From Eremococcus coleocola DSM 15696 (GTDB lineage: Bacteria > Bacillota > Bacilli > Lactobacillales > Aerococcaceae): DNA of 62,842 nucleotides. The position numbers and the translations under genes are program-made. The stretch is from the NCBI RefSeq assembly GCF_000428865.1, contig NZ_AUAT01000015.1, positions 1 to 62,842 of the forward strand. Direction: 5' to 3'. Positions 25,934 to 33,775 of the stretch are shown piece by piece (the stretch's first letter is position 1; each line of letters opens with the position of its first letter). The notes under the pieces were generated by a model that saw only the letters and a program-made list of their open reading frames with translations, did not search any database and was not told the origin of the DNA.

Positions 25934-26902
25934 TTAAGCGTTTAAGAAAATACTCTGTAATTCAAGAATGATTTGATCATAATAGTGGTCTAACTCAGGT
26001 GAAATGTCTAAATATGAAACTGATTGAACCTGGTTTTTGTGGAGAAAAATCGCCAGCCAAGTATCTTCATTCTCAAAAGTGGCTTGAAAATAAGGGTAGA
26101 AAAAGAGGGCTTGGAGGACAAATTGCTCGAGCACAGCATCCGTCAGATGGGGATCATTAGACTGACAATAATCATATAGTTTCTGTCGGGTTTCTAAATA
26201 TAGGGGATCTTCTTGATAGGGGGTTAAATTGGCTAGGTTGACTTCCTTGTCATGGTCAAACCAGCTGAATTTAATTGTCTGATTTAATTCGGTCTCGCTA
26301 AGGTGGTAAAGAAGGTAGTGGAGAATATCAGCCTTGGCATAATTTGAAACTTGCTCATGGCTTAGACATTGAAAGAGAAAGTGATGGCTCGCTTTACTTT
26401 GAATGACATAAATTTGTTTCAGCTGACTTAATTGTTCTATTAAGGGGAGAGATAATAAATTATCTAGAATTTCTTGGCCTTGACCTAGCTTAAATTGGTC
26501 TTGGAGGGCTAAAGCTTGGTTTACCTTACTTAATTCGGCCTCGATGAATTCTTTAAGCGGGCCAGCAGGTGTTTGTTCCTGAAGTTGGTAGAGTTTGAGC
26601 GCGATGTCATTTAGTTTTTCCATGTGAAAAAGGGATTGGATATAGACTTGGGCCAAACGGGGTTGCAAAGCAATTTCTTCCAGAGAAAAATGACTTTCTT
26701 GCCAGATTCGCTTCAGCTCAGTCAAATCTTTGGTACGAATCAGGGCAAAAACCCAATCCACCAGAACATCTGGGTTTGGGTTAAGCTGATAGGATTGCTC
26801 TAATAGGGGAAGGGCATCTTTAAATTGATTTTTGATGAGGAAATTGCGTGCCTTCCGGTAGGCATTTTCTGCATTATTGGGCATTTCTAAGATATCAGTC
26901 AT
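25934..26902 (-). CDS. TPR-repeat protein of unknown function
   Basis: This 322-residue cytoplasmic protein begins with tetratricopeptide-like repeats (AYRKARNFLIKNQFKDALPLLEQSYQLNPNPDVLVDWVFALIRT). It continues as helix-rich sequence with no catalytic motif. Similar TPR proteins of about this size (YsoA-like) occur in Firmicutes and are uncharacterised. AAAGGA precedes the ATG on the minus strand. It diverges from the RNase H-like gene and ends at the shared terminator. Confidence 0.75.
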   Translation of the reverse strand: MTDILEMPNNAENAYRKARNFLIKNQFKDALPLLEQSYQLNPNPDVLVDWVFALIRTKDLTELKRIWQESHFSLEEIALQPRLAQVYIQSLFHMEKLNDIALKLYQLQEQTPAGPLKEFIEAELSKVNQALALQDQFKLGQGQEILDNLLSLPLIEQLSQLKQIYVIQSKASHHFLFQCLSHEQVSNYAKADILHYLLYHLSETELNQTIKFSWFDHDKEVNLANLTPYQEDPLYLETRQKLYDYCQSNDPHLTDAVLEQFVLQALFFYPYFQATFENEDTWLAIFLHKNQVQSVSYLDISPELDHYYDQIILELQSIFLNA

Positions 26903-26946
26903 AGGGCTAGTCCTTTCTTTTAAATTATTATAACGGAGGTGGTTAC

Positions 26947-27370
26947 ATGATTCAAATCAGAACAGACGCTTCTTTTCAAGCCGATACGGGTCAAGCGGGA
27001 CTAGCGGTTTTGATTCAGGCTGAGGGCAAAAGTGAGCAATTCAAATTTTTTCGTGGCGGAGGCTTTTGATAACCATCAAGCGGAATTCATGGCGCTTTAT
27101 TGTGGTATCTACCAGGCACTTAAGCTGGGATTGGACCAGGATCCGGTTTGGTTTTATCGGAGTGACTCACAGGTCGTGATTGATGCGGTGAATAAGGGCT
27201 ATGTTAAAAAAGATAAGTATAAGTTGTATTTAGATAAAGCCCTAGCCTTAATTCCATGGCAAGTTGACCTATTTGCTAAGTGGGTGGCTGAAAAGGATAA
27301 TCAAGGGGCAGACCAAGTGGCACGTCAAGCCTTGCATCATCAGGGGCAGGTTGAAAAATTTGAAGGATAA
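26947..27370 (+). pseudogene. RNase HI-family protein with a single-base frameshift
   Basis: The ATG at 26947 follows GGAGG and gives MIQIRTDASFQADTGQAGLAVLIQ, then stops early after FKFFRGGGF. In another frame the protein resumes as FFVAEAFDNHQAEFMALYCGIYQALKLG and runs to 27370. The joint is a run of six Ts (27046-27051); five Ts would restore one 140-residue protein. All four RNase H acidic residues are present across the two frames: Asp in RTDAS, Glu in HQAEFMAL, Asp in YRSDSQVV and Asp in GADQVA. It is either a recent pseudogene, a slippage-expressed gene or a sequencing error. Confidence 0.75.
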
Positions 27371-27392
27371 ATTATAAAAAAATCCGATAAAA

Positions 27393-27418
27393 GAGCGGGA
27401 CTGGGCTTTTTTGCCCAG
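27393..27418. terminator. GAGCGGGAC-type hairpin between convergent genes
   Basis: GAGCGGGA is followed by the stem CTGGGC / GCCCAG around TTTTTT. The same element, with one loop change, is at 36657. Confidence 0.6.
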
Positions 27419-27444
27419 ATCCAAGCTTTTTACCGGTTTTTGGA

Positions 27445-28572
27445 TTAATTTTTCTTGCCCCAATATTGGTAGTAATCAGTTCTAAGGGCACCATTATAAA
27501 GCTTACGTTTTTTGGTTGCTTTTTGACCGTAATAGTTTTCAAATTCTTCGTCAGAAGTGAGGAAGTATTTGGACCAAGTAGTAAGTGGGCGGAACTTGTC
27601 GCCCATTTGGCGGTAGAGTTTGTGGACAGCTTCGGTGCTGGACATCCGGTCCCCATATGGTGGGTTGGATATCAGAATACCATAGTCATCAGGCACTTGA
27701 AAATCAAGACAGTTGATTTGTTTGAAGCGGATAGACTCTAAAACGCCAGCTTTATCTGCATTTTCTTTAGCAATGGCGATCATGTTTTGATCGACGTCAG
27801 TCCCATAAATGTTTAGCTCGGCGTCTTGCTTGATAGCAGCGCGTGCTTGACTGCGGGCTTTTTGCCATTCGGTTTGGTCGAAGAAAATCCAATCTTCACA
27901 GGAAAAGGACCGGAAGAGACCGGGTGCAATATTATGGCCCATCAAGGCTGCTTCGATTAAGATCGTACCGGAGCCACAGGTTGGGTCATAGAGCGGGCGG
28001 TCAGGATGCCAAGTCGTCAGTTGAATCAAGGCTGCTGCAAAATTCTCTTTGAGTGGGGCTGTCCCTTTTTCTGCCCGGTAACCCCGTTTAAAAAGAGAAG
28101 TTCCAGATGTGTCAAGGGTCAGCATAACGTGGTCCTTGCGGATGGCAACTTCTAAGGGGTAGAGCGCCCCAGTTTCTGGGAGTTTACCGCGGCGGGAATA
28201 GGTGTCCATTAACTTTTTGGAAATGGCTTTCTTAACAATTCGTTGGACGGCTGGAACTGAGGATAATTGAGACTTAATAGATTTTCCAGCTACTGGAAAT
28301 TCCCCATCCATGGGGATGAGAGCAGCCCAATCAAGTGCATAAGTTTGGTCAAAAAGACTTTCAAAACTCTTGGCATGAAATTCACCGACAATGATTTTGA
28401 TCCGGTCCGCGGTTCTAAGCCAAAGATTGGTTTTTACGATATCAGCATAGCTTCCTTGGAAGCGAACACGACCATTTTCAGTTTGAACTTGGTAGCCCAG
28501 GTCTTTTAATTCGTTGGCAACGAGGCTTTCAATGCCAGCAGCTGCGGTTGCAATGAGTTGATAGCTTGTCAT
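27445..28572 (-). CDS. ypsC: THUMP-domain 23S rRNA guanine-N2 methyltransferase (RlmL/YpsC type)
   Basis: This 375-residue enzyme methylates rRNA. The N-terminal ferredoxin-like and THUMP portion (about 1-160) includes VANELKDLGYQVQTENGRVRFQG and WLRTADRIKIIVGEF. The methyltransferase domain has the AdoMet motif YDPTCGSGTILIEAALMG (about 188) and the catalytic ILISNPPYGDRM (about 300). The length matches the single-domain Firmicutes YpsC rather than the fused enterobacterial RlmKL. No partner genes adjoin it. Confidence 0.9.
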   Translation of the reverse strand: MTSYQLIATAAAGIESLVANELKDLGYQVQTENGRVRFQGSYADIVKTNLWLRTADRIKIIVGEFHAKSFESLFDQTYALDWAALIPMDGEFPVAGKSIKSQLSSVPAVQRIVKKAISKKLMDTYSRRGKLPETGALYPLEVAIRKDHVMLTLDTSGTSLFKRGYRAEKGTAPLKENFAAALIQLTTWHPDRPLYDPTCGSGTILIEAALMGHNIAPGLFRSFSCEDWIFFDQTEWQKARSQARAAIKQDAELNIYGTDVDQNMIAIAKENADKAGVLESIRFKQINCLDFQVPDDYGILISNPPYGDRMSSTEAVHKLYRQMGDKFRPLTTWSKYFLTSDEEFENYYGQKATKKRKLYNGALRTDYYQYWGKKN

Positions 28573-28655
28573 AGGATTCCTTTCTTTGTGGTTGGAAGGT
28601 TTGTCTTTTGGAGGTAGGGTTAGAGTGGTATTTTGGTCATTCTTTTTTGTGCTGG

Positions 28656-28764
28656 AGGTGCGAAGATTTGTTTCTTTACAACTCTTAACAGCTTAGACTT
28701 GCGAAGAAAAAATTTTTGGCAACTATTAACGGTGTAGACTTGCGAAAAAAGATTTTTCGCAAGT
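28656..28764. repeat. Array of three palindromes at a 41-bp period
   Basis: The units begin at 28656, 28697 and 28738. The third is a perfect palindrome: ACTTGCGAAAAA, AGA, TTTTTCGCAAGT. The second reads ACTTGCGAAGA…TTTTTGGCAACT and the first AGGTGCGAAGA…TTTACAACT. The 13-bp spacers differ. The array lies between two minus-strand genes, upstream of the THUMP methyltransferase. Confidence 0.85.
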
Positions 28765-28863
28765 CGCATTACAATACAACTTCATGTGGAGGAAAGAGTA
28801 TTTACCCAATCGTCTTTATATAGTTTAAAGGGGATAACCTGTCATAGAACTAACTAATATAGT

Positions 28864-29331
28864 TTAAATCCCAATAACTGAAAAACCGAAATGACTGAGA
28901 ACACCAATAAGGATACCTGCAAAAATCACACCGCATAAGCAGGCGATGATGCTCTTTTTAAAACCTAAATCAAGAATTGAGGCAGCTAAGGTTCCTGTCC
29001 AAGCGCCCGTCCCAGGTAGCGGGATGGCAACAAATAAGAAGAGGGCCCAAAAAATTCCTTTACCTGCCTTAGCCTCTAATTTCCGACCTCCAGAATGACC
29101 TTTTTCAATACAAAAACGGAAGAAAGGCCCAATTAAGGGTTTATCTTGTCCCCATAAGAGGACCCGATGGGCAAATAAATAGATAAAAGGAATCGGCACC
29201 ATATTACCAATAACACAAATTAATAGGGATGTGAAAAAGGGTAGATGCCAGCCAGAAGCCATGATCATGGAACCCCGTAATTCGACGAGTGGTACCATAG
29301 AAACTAAAAATAAAATAATATACTTTTTGAT
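28864..29331 (-). CDS. Small multidrug-export-like membrane protein (COG2426 family)
   Basis: This hydrophobic protein has four to five helices, with conserved MVPLVELRGSM near the start and FVAIPLPGTGAWTGTLAA in the middle, both hallmarks of the putative small multidrug export family (PF06695). Transport activity is not established for the family. The first ATG (29298) would delete most of helix one. Eleven codons upstream an ATC (29331) sits seven bases after AAGAAGG and gives the expected start IKKYIILFLVSMVPLVELRG. I choose that as a rare non-ATG start, or a mutated start codon; no ATG, GTG or TTG fits better. Confidence 0.7.
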   Translation of the reverse strand: MKKYIILFLVSMVPLVELRGSMIMASGWHLPFFTSLLICVIGNMVPIPFIYLFAHRVLLWGQDKPLIGPFFRFCIEKGHSGGRKLEAKAGKGIFWALFLFVAIPLPGTGAWTGTLAASILDLGFKKSIIACLCGVIFAGILIGVLSHFGFSVIGI

Positions 29332-29578
29332 ACGAACACCTTCTTTAAATTTATTATAACGGAACCGAGGAAAATATTCCCAGTTTTGTTAGGGATAACG
29401 GACTTATTTTGACGAGTTCACCGAATTGACTGGTAGTGGTGTACTTAAGCCGACGCATTCACTGATTTAGAATAGAATGGTTGGCTCAGAAATGTAGACC
29501 ACCACTTTTTTCTATACTAGGGAAAAGACAAGGGAAATCTTGTCTGTGGATGATATTTCCACCTTGTACTCATAAAAA

Positions 29579-29609
29579 TGAGGCTGGAACATGATTTGTC
29601 CCAGCCTCA
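29579..29609 (-). terminator. rnpB terminator
   Basis: GAGGCTGGAACA pairs with TGTCCCAGCCTC. On the minus strand it is followed by ATTTTTATG, 10 bases after the rnpB 3' end. Confidence 0.7.
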
Positions 29610-29618
29610 ATTACCTAT

Positions 29619-30003
29619 AGAGTAAATTTCGATAAGCCATGTTCTGTCCCTAAGTTAAGATAGGCCTTAACTTAGAGGGGTAATCATCTATCTACAATTG
29701 CTTGTCCTTTTCACTCGTTGAATTCCTTTGAAAAGACGCCCCTACCAATGTTTGGGTTGCTCGCTCGAGGGGTTTACCGCGTTCCAGTCTGACCATTTCT
29801 GGCAGAATCGTTTCTGTGGCACCTTAGGGGATAGTGGGTCATAGTTAGCCGAAACTAACCTTAGACGTTTTCTCCCGCCGTAAGTATTGCTACTCCCATA
29901 GCTTATGACTTCGCTAAGCACGAACACTACAAGCATCTCAGCCTGTGCGAGCATGGACTTTCCTCAGCTAGTTGCCTAGCCGCGATTACCTAAAATTTAC
30001 TCT
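29619..30003 (-). ncRNA. rnpB: RNase P RNA
   Basis: This is the catalytic RNA of ribonuclease P, which trims tRNA 5' leaders. The universal core GAGGAAAGTCCATGCTCGCA is present on the minus strand (near 29950-29970), as is the 5' element GGTAATCGCGG and the 3' core ending ATGGCTTATCGAAATTTACTCT. The closing P1 helix pairs AGAGTAAATTT (5' end, 30003) with AAATTTACTCT (3' end, 29619), which fixes both ends. A length of about 385 nt fits the Firmicutes type B form. It lies downstream of gpsB on the same strand. Confidence 0.93.
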
Positions 30004-30049
30004 TACTGATTTATTAAAAATCAGCTAAAACACAAAAGACTAACTAAAA

Positions 30050-30406
30050 TTAGAATTTAGTTTTCTTACTATAGTCGAAGGTATTGTCAGTATTTTCAAT
30101 CTTTGAACCGAAAACATGTTTTTCTAGATTAGATAAACGTTTTAGAATATCAAAATTGGTAACGCCATTACCAGGAGTTGTCGGAACCGTCTTTTTAGCA
30201 ATAGCTAATTGTTTTGAAAGTTCATCAACTTTAGCAATTAAGCGTTCATTTTCATTTTTAAGATAGGCTACGTCTTTTTGATAAGAATCGTAGTCCCGGA
30301 TAATACTATCTAAATACTCATCCACTTCGGCGGAGTTATAACCTCTAACAGCTTTAGAGAATTCCTTTTGTAAAATATCTTTGGCGGTTAAGTTCTTTTC
30401 TGCCAT
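30050..30406 (-). CDS. gpsB: Cell division regulator GpsB (DivIVA family)
   Basis: This 118-residue coiled-coil protein links the septum to PBPs. The DivIVA-type N-terminal domain reads LTAKDILQKEFSKAVRGYNSAEVDEYLDSIIRDYDSY (about 5-41), then a heptad coiled coil to about 70 and the short C-terminal helix FDILKRLSNLEKHVFGS, the trimerisation part typical of GpsB rather than DivIVA. The ATG at 30406 follows GAAGGTG; an ATG three codons earlier overlaps that site. rnpB follows at 47 bp, as in B. subtilis. Confidence 0.92.
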   Translation of the reverse strand: MAEKNLTAKDILQKEFSKAVRGYNSAEVDEYLDSIIRDYDSYQKDVAYLKNENERLIAKVDELSKQLAIAKKTVPTTPGNGVTNFDILKRLSNLEKHVFGSKIENTDNTFDYSKKTKF

Positions 30407-30635
30407 AATGGTCACCTTCTTTAAGTTATTGATTCACATTTAATAATGCTATTGTATAATAGAGCTAACACATAGTTTACTATTTTATCTAGAAAAACAC
30501 AAAGACTTTTGAATGAAAAGACTATGAAAATACTATGGTCTCTCTTTCTAGTTCCGTATATATCTATTATAAGCAAAACTAGGTTTTTTTCAAAGATAAA
30601 AGAACAAATAAATAAATCAGCAGAGGTGTTTCCCA

Positions 30636-31145
30636 ATGGAAAGTCAATTACTTACTTTAGTTTTAGAGGAAATTATGCAAGAAGCGTATTTTCCTTGTGA
30701 ATGGAAGGTGGAATGGTTAGAAAATAATCATTTTATCAATCTTGAGCTCCAATTTATGTTAGCCAATCCTGAAAAGCGATCCATTTCAGATCGCTTTAAT
30801 GCAAGTTGGAATCAGGAATTAGTTCCGCTTCAATACCAAGTGATTTTTTATTTAAAAAATCGGGTAAAAGTGCAAAATAAAAATGTCCTCAAAGCCATCC
30901 CAGTTGACCCGATCCATGGGATAAAATATGGGGATGTGATAGCGGTGGTAAAATATCTAAAACGCCTGGCCACAGCGGTGCGTAGTCGTTGGCAAGATTA
31001 CTATCAAACGATGCAGGCTGGTCCGTTTGAGATTATCTGGAACGATGAAGATTATCTGCAAGTGGTCCAATCGCTTCAAGATACTTATCGGTACAGTGAC
31101 CGAGATATCTATTTCCCCCAAAGTAATGTTGATCAGCCTAACTAG
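30636..31145 (+). CDS. DUF3013 family protein
   Basis: This 169-residue protein resembles the DUF3013 family of streptococci and relatives, which also sits just upstream of prmA. No catalytic motif is apparent. It is acidic, of mixed alpha/beta character, with VPLQYQVIFYLKNR and DPIHGIKYGDVIAVVKYLKRL as its most conserved-looking parts. AGAGGTG precedes the ATG. It is 10 bp from prmA and is probably part of the same transcript. Its function is unknown. Confidence 0.8.
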   Translation: MESQLLTLVLEEIMQEAYFPCEWKVEWLENNHFINLELQFMLANPEKRSISDRFNASWNQELVPLQYQVIFYLKNRVKVQNKNVLKAIPVDPIHGIKYGDVIAVVKYLKRLATAVRSRWQDYYQTMQAGPFEIIWNDEDYLQVVQSLQDTYRYSDRDIYFPQSNVDQPN

Positions 31146-31155
31146 GAGGTAAATC

Positions 31156-32118
31156 ATGACTCAATGGATACAATTAAAAGTTAGTCTTGACCTGAAAGAT
31201 CCAAATTTAACTGAGTGGGTGTCTTATCAACTATTTGAAGCTGGGGCCCAAGGGGTTGATTTGAATTACGCTTATGATTACTTGGAGGGGCATGATAATT
31301 TATTCGGAGAAATCCCGCTCGAAGTTAAAGATACAGACCGGCAACATTCGGTCGAATTACTGGCTTATTTTGAAGACCCAGACCAAGCCCAAGTAGAAAA
31401 ACAAGTACAAAGCCAAGTTGACCAGACTCAATTACATTTTACTTGGACACAAGTCCAGGAAGAAAATTGGCAAGAAAAATGGATGGCCTTTTATCAGCCA
31501 GAATTTATTTCCCGCTACCTGGTCATAGTGCCTGATTGGATGCGCTACTCGCTTGATTTAAAAGCTGATCAAATCCCGATTTTCTTAGATCCCGGCGTAG
31601 CCTTTGGAACGGGAAACCATCCGACCACTCAACTAGGGGGCCAAGCTTTAGAAATTTTTATGCGAGGGGGGGAACGCGTCCTTGATGTGGGTACAGGTTC
31701 AGGTATCTTGGCATTTATAGCGGCTTCCTTAGGTGCCAGTCAAGTTGCCGGCTTTGACCTGGATCCCCAAGCAGTAGCTTCAGCCCAAGCTAACTTAACA
31801 CTTCAAAACCACAATTCGCTCATTCAAGACCTTGAGGCACAAGGTAAAATTCGTTTTGCTGTCAATGACTTATTAGCAGGGGTTGATCAAAGGGCAGATA
31901 TTATTGTGGCTAATATCCTACCTCATATCTTAGTGAATCTATTTGACCAAGCCTATCCTTTATTAACTGACCAAGGTTATCTAATCCTGGGTGGTATCTT
32001 AGAAGAAAAAGCAGACTTTGTTATCCAAGCCATGGACCAACATGGGTTTAAACTGGTCCAACGAACTGACCTTAAAGGGTGGGTTGGTCTAGTCGCCCAA
32101 AAGAAGGAGGAAGCTTGA
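31156..32118 (+). CDS. prmA: Ribosomal protein L11 methyltransferase
   Basis: This 320-residue AdoMet enzyme trimethylates ribosomal protein L11. The N-terminal substrate domain has the conserved EENWQEKWMAFYQPEFISRYLVIVPDW, followed by LDPGVAFGTGNHPTTQL. The AdoMet motif is VLDVGTGSGILAFIAASLGA (about 176), with DIIVANILPHIL later. AGGAGG precedes the ATG. Its stop overlaps the next start (TGATG), linking it to rsmE, a widespread pairing. Confidence 0.95.
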   Translation: MTQWIQLKVSLDLKDPNLTEWVSYQLFEAGAQGVDLNYAYDYLEGHDNLFGEIPLEVKDTDRQHSVELLAYFEDPDQAQVEKQVQSQVDQTQLHFTWTQVQEENWQEKWMAFYQPEFISRYLVIVPDWMRYSLDLKADQIPIFLDPGVAFGTGNHPTTQLGGQALEIFMRGGERVLDVGTGSGILAFIAASLGASQVAGFDLDPQAVASAQANLTLQNHNSLIQDLEAQGKIRFAVNDLLAGVDQRADIIVANILPHILVNLFDQAYPLLTDQGYLILGGILEEKADFVIQAMDQHGFKLVQRTDLKGWVGLVAQKKEEA

Positions 32119-32909
32119 TGCAACAGTATTTTGTAGACCAAGCGACATTGACAATGGGACAAGTTTTCACGATTGAGGGGGATGACTTTCATCACCTGGT
32201 TAAGGTGATGCGGGCCAAACCGGGTCAAGTTATCCAAGTAGTCGCGGCGAATCAAGTGGCTTATGCGGTCAGTATTCAAACCATTGATAAGGCCACTTGT
32301 CAATTACAAGTCGACCAGATTCTTCAAGATAACTGCCTCATCGAATTGCCCTTGGATGTGACGCTTGCTTGTGGTATATCCAAAAACCACAAACTGGATT
32401 GGATTGCCCAAAAAGGCACCGAAGGCGGCATGGCTTGTCTCCAACCACTGAACTTAAAGCGGGATGTGGCCAAGTGGCAGGCAAATAAAGCAGCCAAGCG
32501 CATTGAACGCTTGGAAAAAATTGTCAAAGAAGCTGCCCAACAAAGTCACCGGCGTCAAATTCCCCAAGTGAATGACTGCCTTAACTTGACCGACTTTATC
32601 CGTCAAGTTCCTAATCAGGCCATTAAACTGATTGCTTTTGAAGAAACAGCTAAGGTTGGCCACCACCAAATTTTGGCCCAAACCTTGTCTCAGTTAGACT
32701 TAAATCAGGAAGTTTTGCCGCCCCTAGTTATGGTCTTCGGTTCAGAAGGAGGCTTGGACATAGGAGAGGTTGAGCAACTTCAAGCAGCTGGGTTCAAAGC
32801 TTGTAGCTTGGGGCCGCGTATTTTGCGGGCCGAAACGGCTCCGATTTTTGCCTTAGGTGCGATTTCATACGCACTTGAACTAAGCAAAAATGGAGAAAAT
32901 CTGTTATAA
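32118..32909 (+). CDS. rsmE: 16S rRNA (uracil-1498-N3)-methyltransferase
   Basis: This 263-residue SPOUT enzyme methylates U1498 in the decoding region of 16S rRNA. The N-terminal PUA-like domain includes DDFHHLVKVMRAKPGQVIQV. The C-terminal knot has VMVFGSEGGLDIGEVEQL and the AdoMet-binding CSLGPRILRAETAPIFALGAI. The ATG at 32118 overlaps the prmA stop codon, behind AAGGAGGAAG. A promoter-like TATAAT near its end probably serves deoC. Confidence 0.95.
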   Translation: MQQYFVDQATLTMGQVFTIEGDDFHHLVKVMRAKPGQVIQVVAANQVAYAVSIQTIDKATCQLQVDQILQDNCLIELPLDVTLACGISKNHKLDWIAQKGTEGGMACLQPLNLKRDVAKWQANKAAKRIERLEKIVKEAAQQSHRRQIPQVNDCLNLTDFIRQVPNQAIKLIAFEETAKVGHHQILAQTLSQLDLNQEVLPPLVMVFGSEGGLDIGEVEQLQAAGFKACSLGPRILRAETAPIFALGAISYALELSKNGENLL

Positions 32910-32942
32910 TAAGGAAAATATCGCGATTAAAGGAGTATGATC

Positions 32943-33602
32943 ATGGAAAAAGCTTTAAATAAGTATATCGACCACACCTTACTAAAACCGGAAGCAACTT
33001 TGGCTCAAGTTGATCATTTGATTGATAAAGCCAAGGAATATAATTTTATGTCAGTTTGTATCAATCCAACTTGGGTCAGTCATGCGGCAGAACGTCTTGC
33101 CGACACTGATGTCAAGGTATGTACCGTCATCGGTTTTCCTTTGGGGGCCAATACCTCAGCTCTAAAGGCGTTTGAAGCTTCTTCTGCCATTGATGATGGG
33201 GCCAATGAAGTGGATATGGTGATTAATATTGGTGCTGCCAAAGCAGGCGACTGGGATAAAGTCCAAGCAGATATTAAAGCAGTCGTCGATGTGGCAGATC
33301 ATTCTGTAGTAGTTAAAGTGATTATTGAAACGTGCTTATTAACAGATGAAGAAAAAGTGAAAGCCTGTCAAGCGGCCAAAGCAGCTGGGGCAGACTATGT
33401 TAAAACTTCTACTGGTTTCTCAACAGGTGGTGCCACCGTTGAAGATGTGCGCCTAATGCGGGAAACTGTGGGTCCTGATATGGGGGTAAAGGCTTCTGGT
33501 GGCGTGGGAAATTACCAAGACGCCATGGCTATGATTGAAGCAGGTGCTTCTCGGATTGGTGCTTCCAAGGGTATCCAAATTATGGAAGCAGCTAAGGCTT
33601 AA
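32943..33602 (+). CDS. deoC: Deoxyribose-phosphate aldolase
   Basis: This 219-residue enzyme cleaves 2-deoxyribose 5-phosphate to glyceraldehyde 3-phosphate and acetaldehyde in deoxynucleoside breakdown. It opens [12 protein letters not shown], carries the Schiff-base Lys in [17 protein letters not shown] (about 150) and the second catalytic Lys in [15 protein letters not shown] (about 179). The ATG at 32943, seven bases after AGGAG, is preferred to one overlapping the ribosome site. Other deo genes are not in the window. Confidence 0.95.
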   Translation: MEKALNKYIDHTLLKPEATLAQVDHLIDKAKEYNFMSVCINPTWVSHAAERLADTDVKVCTVIGFPLGANTSALKAFEASSAIDDGANEVDMVINIGAAKAGDWDKVQADIKAVVDVADHSVVVKVIIETCLLTDEEKVKACQAAKAAGADYVKTSTGFSTGGATVEDVRLMRETVGPDMGVKASGGVGNYQDAMAMIEAGASRIGASKGIQIMEAAKA

Positions 33603-33775
33603 GCAAGGATAGAGTAGGATCTTTACCAAGGACAAGAATGACCAAACAAGAAATTGAAACTTGTAGGTGTTTTTTGTCCTATTTTTTCTCATGAATTTTA
33701 TTCTAAGCTTGGCTTGACAGATTAGGTTAGCAAGGATAAAGTGTTGACTATAAAAATTTAAAAGGTGGTGACATT

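Noticed and set aside
8857-29470. Shared TTTTGACGAGTT sequence near 8857 and 29408
   Set aside because: The 12-base match with a loosely similar continuation is too weak to call a repeat family without an alignment search.
29742-29954. Protein-coding frame inside rnpB
   Set aside because: The sequence is fully explained by RNase P RNA, with its conserved core and closing helix.
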